Source: Myxococcales bacterium
GTDB taxonomy: Bacteria > Myxococcota_A > Polyangia > Polyangiales > Polyangiaceae
Assembly: GCA_903642325.1 (NCBI GenBank)
Contig: CAHJWM010000023.1
Coordinates: 22,281 to 86,280 of the forward strand
Direction: 5' to 3'
Length of the DNA: 64,000 nucleotides
Shown: one piece after another, positions 19,641-28,402 of the stretch
How the letters are laid out: the number at the start of each line of letters is the position of its first letter
Numbering within the stretch: position 1 is the stretch's first letter
Position numbers and translations under genes: made by a program
Notes under the pieces: generated by a model
What the model was told of the DNA's origin: nothing
Database searches by the model: none
Seen by the model: the letters and a program-made list of their open reading frames with translations, nothing else

Positions 19641-21982
19641 GCGTCGTAGCTGATACGCACTCGAGCGGCGAAGGCGCGCGCTTGAGGCGCGTGGCCGAGC
19701 TCCGTGCCGGCGGCGCCGCGCGCGTAGTGGAGTTGACTGACGAGCTGGTCGATCGAAACTGGGCGGTCCGGCGCGCGGCGATCTCGGCGCTGAGCGACGC
19801 GGAACCGGAGGCGATGCCCTTACTGGGCGACGTGCTGCGTTCCTCGCGCGAAAGCGAAGCCAAGATTGCGGGGCTCGTAGATGCCCTTTCCGCCACCAAG
19901 CACGATATCGACCCGATGTTGCTGAAGCTGGCCGACGACGATAGCGTGGCGGTGATCTGCGATGCCGTGCAGATTCTCGGCCGACGCGAGAGCGCAGAGG
20001 CCGTGCCCAAGCTGAAAGTGCTTACGAGGCACGTGGACGACAACGTAGCGCTCTCCGCGATCGAAGCCTTGGCTCGAATTGGTGGTAGTCAGGCTCTCGA
20101 GTCACTTTTGGCCATCGCCGATGGCCAAAACTTTTTTCGCACCTTCCCGACGATTGACTTGCTCGGTCGGTCTCGCGATGCGCGAGCGCTTCCTACGCTG
20201 TTGCAGCTCGCGGCCGACCCACTGTATGCGACCGAGGCGGTACGAGCCTTGGGCCGGCTCGCCGATCCCGCGGCCATCCCTGCGCTCCTCGAACAGCTGA
20301 GCCGGGCCGGCGGCAGCCTAGTATGTGCCATCGCCCTGGCCCTCGTCGCCATGCACGAAGCGTCTGAGCAACGGTTCGGGACCGGCGTCGCCATCGAACG
20401 CGCGGTCCTGGCCGCCTCGAACGTCGCAGACATCCGTAGGCAGCTGACACTTAGCCTCAAGCGCGCCGATGCGTCCGAACAATCCGCAGTCGGACGCGTG
20501 CTCTCCTGGATCGGGGAGGAGAGCACGGTCCCCACTCTACTCAACTTGCTGCGCGGGTCTTCGGCAGTGGCTCAAGTCGCGGCCGAGTCCCTGAGGAAGC
20601 TCGGCGCGCTGGCCGAGCCTGCATTGATCGACGCTCTTCTGAGTGCGCCGAGCGAGGAGCGACGTCAACTCGTTCCCGTGCTTAGCGGGCGACTCGCGGC
20701 TCGCGATGCACTCGTCGCGTGTCTCGACGATGAAGATCCCGTGGTGCGCGCGGCCAGCTGCGACGCGTTGGCGCGCACGTCCGATGCGTCGGCCGCGCCT
20801 GCTATATTCCGAGTATTGGGCGACGTGGACGCGCGCGTCGGGCAGGCGGCCCTGGCCGCAATTCAATCCCTGGGCAGCAACGAGACCCGCCGCCTGACGT
20901 TGCAAGCCGCAAGCTCCAGCGAGCCGCGCTTGCGCCGCGCGGCGTTGCGCATCATCGGTTATTTTGGCTATGTCGAGGGGCTCGACGCCATCAGCGAGGC
21001 CGCGCAGGCCAGCGACGAACGGCTCCGCGACGCAGCAATTGGGGGCCTACCGTTCATCGACGACCCGCGGGCACTGGCGCTCATTTTACACTCCGCGGGG
21101 CATGAATCCGCGCGCACACGGGCTGCTGCCGTACGCGCCCTCGGCCATACCGGGGGTGAGCCCGCGGTGCGCGCGCAGCTTCACGACGCGCTGCACGATT
21201 CCGATGCGTGGGTGCGCTATTACGCGTGCCAGGCACTGGGCAGGTTGGCGGACGACTCGGCGACGGACGCGATTGCCGGCATGCTGACCGACGACTCGGG
21301 TCAGGTGCGCGTTGCTGCGGTGGAGGCGTTGGCACACTTGCACGGTGCTGCCGCCTTCGACGCGCTGAAAGGCGTGCTTGCTTCGGGCGATGCCGATTTG
21401 TACCGTGCCGCTTTGGTGGCGCTCGGACTCTCGAAGCGAGAAGAGGCGCTTCCTATGCTGCTGAGCGCGTTGTCCTCTGATCAACCGGCCACGCGGTTGG
21501 TCGCTCTGTCTGCGCTCGCGGAGCTCGGTGCAGCAGAGGCATTGCCGGCGATCGCGCGCGCCACGCGCGATGCAGACGACGGCGTGCGGGTCGCCGCCAC
21601 CGGCTTTCTCGCGGCCCGGTCTGACCCCGCGGCTGCCGAAGAGCTGATCGCTTTGCTCGCCGAAGACCCGGAACGTCAGTCCCTCATCCGCGCCCTCGCC
21701 GGCCCGGGCGCGGGCCGGAGTGAAGCGATTGCCAGCGCGTTGAACAGCGCTGATGATGCTTTGGCGGGCGCCCTCGTCGCGAGCCTAGCGCGCATGCATA
21801 CCGAAGCCTCGCTGTCCGCCTTACGTGCGGCGCTTACCGCGGCGAACGACGCCGCGCGCCGCGCCGCCGCGTCCGCCTTGAGCGCGATGCAAGATCCGCC
21901 GAGCGCGGCCGTGCTCGCACACGCCGCCCTGCACGATCCCGATGCGGAAGTGCGCCGAATTTGCGCGTCTTTCCTCAGATGA
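19637..21982 (+). CDS. HEAT-repeat protein of the chemosensory operon
   Basis: The 781-residue protein is built from about 24 HEAT/PBS-lyase-type helical repeats of about 31 residues. They follow patterns such as [38 protein letters not shown] and [19 protein letters not shown]. It has no catalytic motif, so a binding scaffold is the likely role. It starts at a TTG that overlaps the stop of the MCP gene (TTGA) and ends in an ATGA overlap with cheR, so it is translated as part of the che set. From memory, the M. xanthus Che7 cluster also includes a HEAT-repeat protein (Cpc7), which suggests an output partner of CheY or an adaptor on the receptor array. The partner here is unknown. Confidence 0.85.
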   Translation: MSVVADTHSSGEGARLRRVAELRAGGAARVVELTDELVDRNWAVRRAAISALSDAEPEAMPLLGDVLRSSRESEAKIAGLVDALSATKHDIDPMLLKLADDDSVAVICDAVQILGRRESAEAVPKLKVLTRHVDDNVALSAIEALARIGGSQALESLLAIADGQNFFRTFPTIDLLGRSRDARALPTLLQLAADPLYATEAVRALGRLADPAAIPALLEQLSRAGGSLVCAIALALVAMHEASEQRFGTGVAIERAVLAASNVADIRRQLTLSLKRADASEQSAVGRVLSWIGEESTVPTLLNLLRGSSAVAQVAAESLRKLGALAEPALIDALLSAPSEERRQLVPVLSGRLAARDALVACLDDEDPVVRAASCDALARTSDASAAPAIFRVLGDVDARVGQAALAAIQSLGSNETRRLTLQAASSSEPRLRRAALRIIGYFGYVEGLDAISEAAQASDERLRDAAIGGLPFIDDPRALALILHSAGHESARTRAAAVRALGHTGGEPAVRAQLHDALHDSDAWVRYYACQALGRLADDSATDAIAGMLTDDSGQVRVAAVEALAHLHGAAAFDALKGVLASGDADLYRAALVALGLSKREEALPMLLSALSSDQPATRLVALSALAELGAAEALPAIARATRDADDGVRVAATGFLAARSDPAAAEELIALLAEDPERQSLIRALAGPGAGRSEAIASALNSADDALAGALVASLARMHTEASLSALRAALTAANDAARRAAASALSAMQDPPSAAVLAHAALHDPDAEVRRICASFLR

Positions 21983-22803
21983 TTCCCGCTCTGCCGCTTT
22001 CTCCGCAGGTCTTTGCGATCCTGAGCGCGCTCATCGAGGAGCGCACCGGCCTGCAATATGACCCAAACGAACGCGAGCTACTGGCGGATCGCGTTTCGCC
22101 GCGCGCCGTGGAACGAGGGTTCGACTCCCTGCTCGATTATTACTACTTCCTCCGTTACGATCCCGACGCGGACACAGAGCTCGCCCTGCTGGTCGAAGCG
22201 CTCGTCGTCAACGAGACCTACTTTTTCCGGGAGCTCCCGGCCCTCAAGGTGGTTGTCTCGGAAGTCGTCCCAAAGGTCATTGCTCAGGGCCGCCGACCGC
22301 GCGTCTGGTGTGCCGCCTGTGCCACGGGTGAGGAACCGCTGACGCTGGCGATGTTGTTGGATGAGGCAGGCTTGCTCGGCCAGGTCGGGATCGTCGCCAG
22401 TGACATCAGTGGTCGAGCCCTAACGCAGGCCAGAAGCGGAGCCTATCGGCGTCGCTCCCTGCGTTCGTTGCCGAGCGGCGTGGTGGGTCGCTGGCTGGAG
22501 GGCGACGAGAACGGCATGCGAGTTGCTCCACACATCAGCCGTGAGGTCGAGTGGCTTCAAATCAACCTGGTTGATCCCAAAGCACTGTCCGCGCTCGGAC
22601 AATTCGACCTCATTCTGTGCCGTAACGTGCTGATTTACTTCCGAGACCGGACGATAGAGCAAGTGATTACGAATCTTTGGCAGCGGCTCTTGCCTCAGGG
22701 GCAACTCCTAGTGGGGGCGGCGGAGTCCCTGCTCCGGTTCGATGTGGCGTTCGACTGCGAAGAGCAACGCGGCTCGTTCTTTTACCGAAAGCGCGGCAGT
22801 TGA
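21979..22803 (+). CDS. cheR: Chemoreceptor glutamate methyltransferase CheR
   Basis: The 274-residue enzyme transfers methyl groups from SAM to receptor glutamates. It has the helical N-terminal domain (ILSALIEERTGLQYDPNERE) with VNETYFFRE. The Rossmann domain carries VWCAACATGEEPLTLAMLL (SAM loop), VASDISGRALTQARSG, FDLILCRNVLIYF and the final LLVGAAESLL. No TPR or pentapeptide tail is attached. ATG 21979 overlaps the HEAT gene stop (ATGA), and its own TGA overlaps the TTG of cheB. It is the writer for the candidate methylation sites of the giant MCP. Confidence 0.93.
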   Translation: MIPALPLSPQVFAILSALIEERTGLQYDPNERELLADRVSPRAVERGFDSLLDYYYFLRYDPDADTELALLVEALVVNETYFFRELPALKVVVSEVVPKVIAQGRRPRVWCAACATGEEPLTLAMLLDEAGLLGQVGIVASDISGRALTQARSGAYRRRSLRSLPSGVVGRWLEGDENGMRVAPHISREVEWLQINLVDPKALSALGQFDLILCRNVLIYFRDRTIEQVITNLWQRLLPQGQLLVGAAESLLRFDVAFDCEEQRGSFFYRKRGS

Positions 22804-23822
22804 CGATCCGCGTGCTCGTAGTGGACGACTCCGCGTTCGCCCGTAAGGTGGTGCGCGAAAGCCTGTTGACCAGTCCCATGATCGAGGTGGTCGGCACCGC
22901 GCGGGACGGCATCGACGCGCTGGAGAAAATTGCCGCGCTCGAACCGGACGTAATTACCCTCGATTTGGTGATGCCAAACCTCGACGGCCTCGGCGTACTG
23001 GCAGCGCTCACGCCGGAACAGCGGGGGCGCGTGATCGTCGTCAGCATGGCGGACGGGGAGAGCGACATAGGCATCCGGGCGCTCGGCTGCGGGGTCTTCG
23101 ACTTGGTGCACAAGCCGACCGCCCTTGCCGTCGCTGCCTTGAAAGACATTGCCGAAGAGCTGGTGGCAAAGGTGCAGCTCGCAGCCGTGCAGCCGCGCAC
23201 GCGCGTGCCGGCCGTGCCCTTCGTTGCGCACACTCCGCCCGCGTTCGACGTCCATTCCAAACGCGTGGTCCTGATTGGCACGTCTACGGGGGGGCCGCAG
23301 GCTTTGAGCCGGCTGCTCAAGTCGTTTTCGGCTGACTTTCCCGCGCCAATCGCGATCGTGTTGCACATTCCCCCAGGCTATACGGGCCCTCTCGCGGAGC
23401 GGCTCAATGGGGAGTGCGCCATCCAGGTCGTCGAAGGTCGCGACGGCCTCGTCCTCAAGCGGGGCGTTGCGGTCATCGCTCAAGCCGGCATGCACATGCG
23501 TCTGATGGCCTCGGGCTCCGAAACCGTCGTGCGTGTCGACCTCGAACCGCACGGTGCGATACATCGACCTGCGGTCGATGTACTGTTTGCGAGCGCCGCG
23601 TTGAGCTTAGGCAAGAGGGCGCTCGCTGTCGTCATGACGGGCATGGGCGATGACGGGCTGGCCGGAGCGCGCGCGATCACGGCGGCCGGCGGCCAAGTGT
23701 TGACGGAAGCCGAATCGTCCTGCGTCGTGTACGGAATGCCACGGGTCGTGAAGGAGGCCGGGTTGTCGATCGCCGAAGCTGAGCTCGACCGCATGCCGGC
23801 GGCGATCTTGTCGCGGCTGTGA
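22800..23822 (+). CDS. cheB: Chemoreceptor methylesterase/response regulator CheB
   Basis: The 340-residue protein has an N-terminal receiver (RVLVVDDSAFARKVV; phospho-Asp in VITLDLVMPNLDG; HKPT) joined by a linker to the methylesterase domain. GTSTGGPQAL holds the catalytic Ser, VLHIPPGYTGPLAERL the His, and VVMTGMGDDGL the Asp. It would remove methyl groups, or deamidate Gln, on the MCP, with feedback from CheA. I placed the start at TTG 22800, which overlaps the cheR stop (TTGA), because the homology begins exactly there; the frame is open further upstream inside cheR. It is the last gene of the operon. Confidence 0.93.
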   Translation: MTIRVLVVDDSAFARKVVRESLLTSPMIEVVGTARDGIDALEKIAALEPDVITLDLVMPNLDGLGVLAALTPEQRGRVIVVSMADGESDIGIRALGCGVFDLVHKPTALAVAALKDIAEELVAKVQLAAVQPRTRVPAVPFVAHTPPAFDVHSKRVVLIGTSTGGPQALSRLLKSFSADFPAPIAIVLHIPPGYTGPLAERLNGECAIQVVEGRDGLVLKRGVAVIAQAGMHMRLMASGSETVVRVDLEPHGAIHRPAVDVLFASAALSLGKRALAVVMTGMGDDGLAGARAITAAGGQVLTEAESSCVVYGMPRVVKEAGLSIAEAELDRMPAAILSRL

Positions 23823-23957
23823 CGGGCGGCGAGGCGCTTCGCACCATCGCTCTTGAGACACTCGCAATGGCGCCACGCCGGCGGGCCGCGGGCGGTTACC
23901 ATTCCCGGGTTTTTTTCAGCGATTGATGTGGCACGTGGAGTGCAGTTGAGCGCCGAG

Positions 23958-24413
23958 ATGGCAAAGAACGAGGCCCCAGTCGAGCTTGATCCAGAGGCGT
24001 TCATCGCAGAGACTGAAGCCTTGCCCAAACCTGCGAAGCGGCGTGCGGCCCGCGCTGGAAAAGCGGCGCTTGCCCCTGCCGCAAGCTTCGCCCCCGAACC
24101 GGCCCCTTGGAAGACGAGCACGCCTGCGGAATCGCGCGTCAAACCAATCGCGCTAGGCATCGGGATCGCGGCCGCAGTGGCGGTCGCGGCACTTGCACTA
24201 AATTCAAATAAGGGCGCCCGCAAAGGAATCCGCGCGCCGCAGTCTACGATCACGAAAATGCTAACTAAGGCCGCACTCCTGGCTGTAGGCCGTTTCGTCG
24301 CCAAGCGTGCGGCGCGGGCTCTGGCGCAGCGCGCCGTGGGCGCCGTAGCGGCGCGAGCCGCCACCAGCGTTGCCGACCGCTATATAGGGCAAAGGCCGGC
24401 TGAGACACGATAA
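23958..24413 (+). CDS. Hypothetical single-pass membrane protein
   Basis: The protein has about 151 residues. An acidic, Pro/Ala-rich N-terminal part (MAKNEAPVELDPEAFIAETE) is followed by one membrane helix (PIALGIGIAAAVAVAALAL, about residues 64-82) and a basic, Ala/Arg-rich amphipathic C-terminus. I see no known domain. It follows cheB by about 135 bp with a T7 run in between, so it is probably a separate unit. GTG 23940 is an alternative start. The 257 bp after it, up to the convergent transglutaminase gene, show nothing recognisable. Confidence 0.55.
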   Translation: MAKNEAPVELDPEAFIAETEALPKPAKRRAARAGKAALAPAASFAPEPAPWKTSTPAESRVKPIALGIGIAAAVAVAALALNSNKGARKGIRAPQSTITKMLTKAALLAVGRFVAKRAARALAQRAVGAVAARAATSVADRYIGQRPAETR

Positions 24414-24670
24414 GTGTCGTGCCCTCACCTTCGCGCAACTTCACCAGACGCGCGTTGGCCCGCTGCGTTCGCGGCGCAACTCGACGACGGCGCGGGACGC
24501 GTATGCGTTCGTACTTTACGATTTCACGCGCCATGCTGGCTGTGAGCGAGCGCGGTCGATCTCGTCGGTATTCATGAACGCGCTTATCCAGCACCGTCGC
24601 CGATTTTGCGCTGACCGTCGAAAAGCGCGTGAGCCGCAGTGTACGAGAGCCTAGCGACCGTCTGCATTCG

Positions 24671-25504
24671 TCACGCTGCGGCCGTGGCTTTGCCGATGTT
24701 GCTCACTTCTTCGGTAACAATTTTGAACTGGGTCAATCTGGACTGACCGAACGTGGTAGTGATCGCGCAGTCCGCCGCATCCCGGCCGCGGGCCATTAGG
24801 ATTCGCCCGATGCGCGGCTTATTGTGCCGTGCGTCGAACGTGTACCAGCGACCGCCAAGATACACTTCGAACCATGCGCTAAAATCCATCGGCGCGGGAA
24901 CTACGGGCACGCCGATATCGCCTAGGTATCCCGTAGCGTAGCGCGCAGGGATGTTCATGCAGCGGCACAACGCAACCGCCAGATGAGCAAAGTCCCGACA
25001 GACTCCGACGCGCTCCTCGTGGCCTTCCCACGCGGTTCGTGTAGCCCGCGCGAATTGATAACCAAACGTCAAACGGTTGTGCACGTAGTCCACGATGGCT
25101 TGAACCCGCGCCCAGCCGCGCGGCGTGTTTCCGAACAGCGACCAAGCCATCTGCGACAGCCGGTCGGTCTCACAGTACCGGCTGCCCATCAAAAATTGCA
25201 CGGCTTCATCCGGGAGCTCTGCGACTGGCACTTCCTGCGCCCAGGGCGCGTAGTCGTCCGGTAAACCGGAGTCCTCGATCACGAAGTTGGTCGACAACTG
25301 GAGTATGCCCGCGGGCGCTATGGTTCGCGTGCGTAGGTTGCCGAACTCATCGAGGCTAGCGACCAACGGCGCCGGGCCATTCGACGTGATGATGGCGGGC
25401 GTGCGAATGTCCCCCGCGCGAGAGGGATGCACGCTGAGGAGTGCCATTAAAGGCGTCTCGGAGTTGCATTCAATCGAAATCTCATACCCAGCTCTAATAA
25501 ACAT
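24671..25504 (-). CDS. Transglutaminase-like (cysteine peptidase fold) protein
   Basis: The 277-residue protein has an N-terminal beta-rich half (FIRAGYEISIECNSETPLMA, then VASLDEFGNLRTR) and a transglutaminase-like core with RVGVCRDFAHLAVALCR (nucleophile Cys) and GGRWYTFDARHNKPRIGR (Asp). The usual His-Ala-Trp motif reads FSAWFEVYLGG here, so the His position is Ser; I recall this as normal for the subfamily rather than a loss. Such proteins are widespread in proteobacteria and may act on isopeptides or peptides, but the substrate is unknown. The paralogue at 25968-26744 is divergent and shares all blocks. No ribosome site is evident before ATG 25504. Confidence 0.85.
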   Translation of the reverse strand: MFIRAGYEISIECNSETPLMALLSVHPSRAGDIRTPAIITSNGPAPLVASLDEFGNLRTRTIAPAGILQLSTNFVIEDSGLPDDYAPWAQEVPVAELPDEAVQFLMGSRYCETDRLSQMAWSLFGNTPRGWARVQAIVDYVHNRLTFGYQFARATRTAWEGHEERVGVCRDFAHLAVALCRCMNIPARYATGYLGDIGVPVVPAPMDFSAWFEVYLGGRWYTFDARHNKPRIGRILMARGRDAADCAITTTFGQSRLTQFKIVTEEVSNIGKATAAA

Positions 25505-25706
25505 GGCGCGTCAGCATGCAATCGACGGGCCAGCGGACCGGGCGAAAACCTCAGGCTATTTCCGCCGCTATCCGCGAAGCCAGCGCGCCACGGCGAACCG
25601 TCTGAGCCGAAAGATCACGGGCGGCGCGAAACGCCTCACCAACGCTCTAAGATTCGCGACGTTCAACGCAATCGCGTTTGGCGCGTTCTTTGCGAACCGG
25701 ATGCTC

Positions 25707-25966
25707 ATGCCTGTTCTTTTCTTTTCGCTCCTGGGTCTGGCTAGCGGCTGCTTAGCGCGCGCCCTCTTGCCGGGGATCGGGCGATTGGGGCTGCCGGCGA
25801 GCATGGCATTCGGATCCTCGGCTCGTTTTTTGGCTCCCTTCTTATTAGCGTTGCGACCAGTAGCCGCGCCATGGACATGAACCGCGCCCACGTACTCGGC
25901 AGCCTCGTTGGCGTGTTGGTCGTCTTTGCGGTCATGGGGCGCGGCGCGACCCGAGCGATGGTCTGA
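25707..25966 (+). pseudogene. GlsB/YeaQ/YmgE-like membrane protein, interrupted by a frameshift
   Basis: In one frame, MPVLFFSLLGLASGCLARALLPG is the typical start of the small three-helix GlsB/YeaQ/YmgE (transglycosylase-associated) proteins. The matching continuation lies in the -1 frame: IRILGSFFGSLLIS and then HVLGSLVGVLVVFAVMG, ending at a TGA two bases before the transglutaminase start. A single indel between about 25775 and 25810 would restore a protein of about 86 residues. It is therefore either a recent pseudogene or a sequencing error. The tight spacing suggests it was translated together with the downstream gene. The family is often induced by envelope or general stress. Confidence 0.6.
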
Positions 25967-25967
25967 C

Positions 25968-26744
25968 ATGCGGCTTCGAGCGGGCTGTGAGATGACCCTT
26001 CGTACGGAAAGCCCCGTCGCGATCATCGCCATGCTGCGCCCGAGCAGTGGGCAGGCGCAATGGATAGTGAGCGAACGTTTCGACTTCGAGCCGTTCGTCC
26101 GTGCGCTCGAGTACGTGGATGGCTTTGGCAATCTATGTCAGCGCATGATCGCGATGGACGGCCTTCGGATTCGGACCGAGGCCGTCGTGGAAGTGACCGA
26201 CTCAATTGCGGTGCATCCCGGCGGCGCGCTCACACTACCTCAGGACGTGCCCGACTACGCGTTGCAGTTTTTGCTTCCAAGCCGCTATTGTCCCTCGGAT
26301 ACGCTGGGCGACCTGGCCCGGAAAGTCGTCGCTGGCGCGGCGCCTGGCTATGACCAAGTCGAGGCGATTCGAGCCTGGATCAAGGAAGACATCGAGTACA
26401 AGTACGGGGTCAGCAACGGCTCCACGTCGGCCGCAGATACGCTGCGGGACAAGGCTGGCGTGTGCCGAGATTTCTCTCACATCGGTCTGTCCCTATGCCG
26501 CGCTCTACACATTCCGGCGCGCATGGTAGTTGGCTATCTACATCGCTTGGAACCCATGGATCTCCATGCCTGGTTCGAGGCATTCGTCGCCGGGCGTTGG
26601 TACACGTTCGATGCGACGCAGTCGGCGCCGCGCGGCGGACGAGTCGCGCTCGCCTACGGACGCGACGCCGGTGACGTCGCGTTGATCACGGAATTCGGCC
26701 CGCTCAAAACCGAAAACATGAGCGTTTGGGTCGAAGCTGAGTAG
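25968..26744 (+). CDS. Transglutaminase-like protein with complete Cys-His-Asp triad
   Basis: The 258-residue protein is a paralogue of the minus-strand gene at 24671-25504. An N-terminal beta domain (MRLRAGCEMTLRTESPVAII, then LEYVDGFGNLCQR) is followed by the transglutaminase-like core with KAGVCRDFSHIGLSLCR (Cys), MDLHAWFEAFVAGRW (His) and YTFDATQ (Asp). Unlike its paralogue it keeps the canonical His. I placed the start at ATG 25968, where the homology to the paralogue begins, two bases after the stop of the broken GlsB-like gene. The gene for a conserved protein of unknown function follows 9 bp after its end. The substrate is unknown. Confidence 0.85.
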   Translation: MRLRAGCEMTLRTESPVAIIAMLRPSSGQAQWIVSERFDFEPFVRALEYVDGFGNLCQRMIAMDGLRIRTEAVVEVTDSIAVHPGGALTLPQDVPDYALQFLLPSRYCPSDTLGDLARKVVAGAAPGYDQVEAIRAWIKEDIEYKYGVSNGSTSAADTLRDKAGVCRDFSHIGLSLCRALHIPARMVVGYLHRLEPMDLHAWFEAFVAGRWYTFDATQSAPRGGRVALAYGRDAGDVALITEFGPLKTENMSVWVEAE

Positions 26745-26753
26745 GATTCCGCC

Positions 26754-27332
26754 ATGAACGAGCTGACCGAAGAAGGTAGCCGCGCGGTTCAGGATCTCGC
26801 GTCGCGCTACAACCTTAGCGCCGAAGCGGTGAAAACCTTGCTTCTAGCCGTGAACGCCGGGGGCGGGTCCATGGCGCAGTTCAACCATCCAGAGCTTGGT
26901 GGCGGCGGGCAATGGATGCGCGGAGGCATGACCATGGTTGGGGATATGTTCAACCGCGGTCTGCAGGCCACCGTCGCCAATTTGTGCAGTGAGCTTTCGT
27001 CACTGTTGGCCTCGAAGCAGGTCCTGAAATCCGCGGCAGACGCAAACGGCTCTTCGCCCAACCGCAACACGAGGGGCGACGGCAACTGGTGGCCCGCAGA
27101 GCTCGGCACGCCCAGCTCGAGCGGTGGCCAAAACGACGCACGCTACGCCTATTTCCGCCAAGCCCGGCGGCTCGTGATCGAGCGAGGCGGTCAGCAAAGC
27201 TCGTACGATACGCTCGAGCACCAGATTGGCGGCGTCCAGCAGCAACAGGGCGGCTCGAGTGGCTCGCTCTCGTTCACCAGTCAGCTAGGCACTTTTACCG
27301 TCGATAGCCTACCGCGCGTCAGCGCACCCTGA
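26754..27332 (+). CDS. Conserved protein of unknown function, possibly related to SHOCT-domain proteins
   Basis: The 192-residue soluble protein has no signal or membrane segment. It has a short helical N-terminal domain (SRAVQDLASRYNLSAEAVKT) and then MAQFNHPELGGGGQWMRGGM and a low-complexity middle. Next come NWWPAELGTPSSSGGQNDAR and YAYFRQARRLVIERG, and the end (HQIGGVQQQQGGSSGSLSF) is beta-rich. I remember proteins with these blocks in cyanobacteria and proteobacteria, often annotated with a C-terminal SHOCT helix, but the helix is not obvious here. It lies 9 bp after the transglutaminase gene and 3 bp before the next one, so it is likely in an operon. Confidence 0.65.
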   Translation: MNELTEEGSRAVQDLASRYNLSAEAVKTLLLAVNAGGGSMAQFNHPELGGGGQWMRGGMTMVGDMFNRGLQATVANLCSELSSLLASKQVLKSAADANGSSPNRNTRGDGNWWPAELGTPSSSGGQNDARYAYFRQARRLVIERGGQQSSYDTLEHQIGGVQQQQGGSSGSLSFTSQLGTFTVDSLPRVSAP

Positions 27333-27335
27333 GCA

Positions 27336-27704
27336 TTGCGTCGCATCGCTTGGCTTGGGGCGACGCTCTTTCTCGGCGCCCTGGTGGGCTTATTGATCAC
27401 CCGACGGCATTCTGCGGCGCTCAAAGCCAACGAGTGCCGACTTTCGATCCCTGGTTCGAGCGTCTCGCCCATGCTCTTCCCAACCAAGGCGGGATCAGAG
27501 GCGTTGGACGCGGCTATCCTGGGCAATGCAGACGACAGCGCCGTCACTCGCATCATCGCCGAGCAAGGCGGGTTCACGGTTCCGCCGGGCACCAGTTGCT
27601 CCGAACTGGAGGCTGGCCCCGTTTACTCGCGGGTGCTCGTCACGGACGGGTCGTTCGTCGGCAAGAGCGCATGGGCGCCGTCCATTCACACCCACGGTAA
27701 ATGA
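27336..27704 (+). CDS. Small exported or membrane-anchored hypothetical protein
   Basis: The 122-residue protein starts at TTG, three bases after the preceding stop. An N-terminal hydrophobic segment (RRIAWLGATLFLGALVGLLI) works as an anchor or signal. The outside part has two cysteines (NECRL and TSCSEL) that could pair, and ends VTDGSFVGKSAWAPSIHTHG, similar to the end of SH3-like extracellular modules. It was probably co-transcribed with the two genes upstream. The function is unknown. Confidence 0.6.
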   Translation: MRRIAWLGATLFLGALVGLLITRRHSAALKANECRLSIPGSSVSPMLFPTKAGSEALDAAILGNADDSAVTRIIAEQGGFTVPPGTSCSELEAGPVYSRVLVTDGSFVGKSAWAPSIHTHGK

Positions 27705-27780
27705 AGCTCAGCTGCTTCGCGGTTGGGGTGAGCTGAGATTCGAATCATTTCTTGAGCTTGGCGAGCCCGCGACCTTTGCC

Positions 27781-28188
27781 TTGCCAGCCACGCTGGGCAT
27801 CGCTAGCCATCGTGGAGTGGCCGATCATCATGCGACCCCAATGCCGCTCGAAACATTGAGGGATTTACTGGGGATCGCCAGGGCCTTGTACGCCGCGTGG
27901 TCTGCTAGTGAAGGGCCCATCGAGATGGAGGAGCTACGCGGCATCGGCGCGGAGCTTCGCGACGCCTACCGGCTAGCGGCGCGCTCAAAACCCGGCACGA
28001 CCGCGCACCGAGCCGCGTGGGTAAAGGCCGAACGTGCGACACGACAATTGGGTGATCTGTTGGGCGACTTCACCACCGTAAAGTCCTTGGTCGGCACCAC
28101 GAGCGTCCGCTTGGGATTTTCGAGCGGCGCAGCAAAACCATTTTACGACCGAAATGCGAAGGTCCGAGCCCGACGAAAGCGCGGCTAG
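27781..28188 (+). CDS. Helical hypothetical protein, start uncertain
   Basis: The C-terminal 110 residues look like a real small helical protein: LETLRDLLGIARALYAAW, EELRGIGAELRDAYRLAAR and ERATRQLGDLLGDFT. I recognise only a loose likeness to uncharacterised myxobacterial proteins. The coding look already begins near 27715 (GELRFESFLELGEP), but that part has no ATG/GTG in frame. I give TTG 27781; GTG 27817 or ATG 27841 are also possible. If the upstream part belongs to it, an indel or a CTG start is needed. It is convergent with the EAL-GAF gene; the 214 bp between them hold no gene. Confidence 0.4.
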   Translation: MPATLGIASHRGVADHHATPMPLETLRDLLGIARALYAAWSASEGPIEMEELRGIGAELRDAYRLAARSKPGTTAHRAAWVKAERATRQLGDLLGDFTTVKSLVGTTSVRLGFSSGAAKPFYDRNAKVRARRKRG

Positions 28189-28402
28189 CAGTGCGGAGGG
28201 GCCCGCCAGCGGCGAAAATGCAAACCTCGTCACACCGCTCACGAGCCACCGCTTCTTCGACCATCCCGTCCAGGTAAGTGCGACGAAGAAAGCTCGACCT
28301 GACACCGGGCAGGCACGGTGTGCGGCCAGAAGCGAGGCTCAGGTGCACTGCCGGCTCGGGCCATTCACGTGACGGTAGAACCCCGGCGGGGCGCAAGCCC
28401 AT

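Noticed and set aside
23884..23917. Terminator after cheB
   Set aside because: A T7 run is present, but the preceding stem is only about four base pairs.
25568..26131. Minus-strand frame of about 187 codons between the transglutaminase genes
   Set aside because: The translation is basic and without structure, while the plus strand carries clear GlsB-like and transglutaminase motifs.
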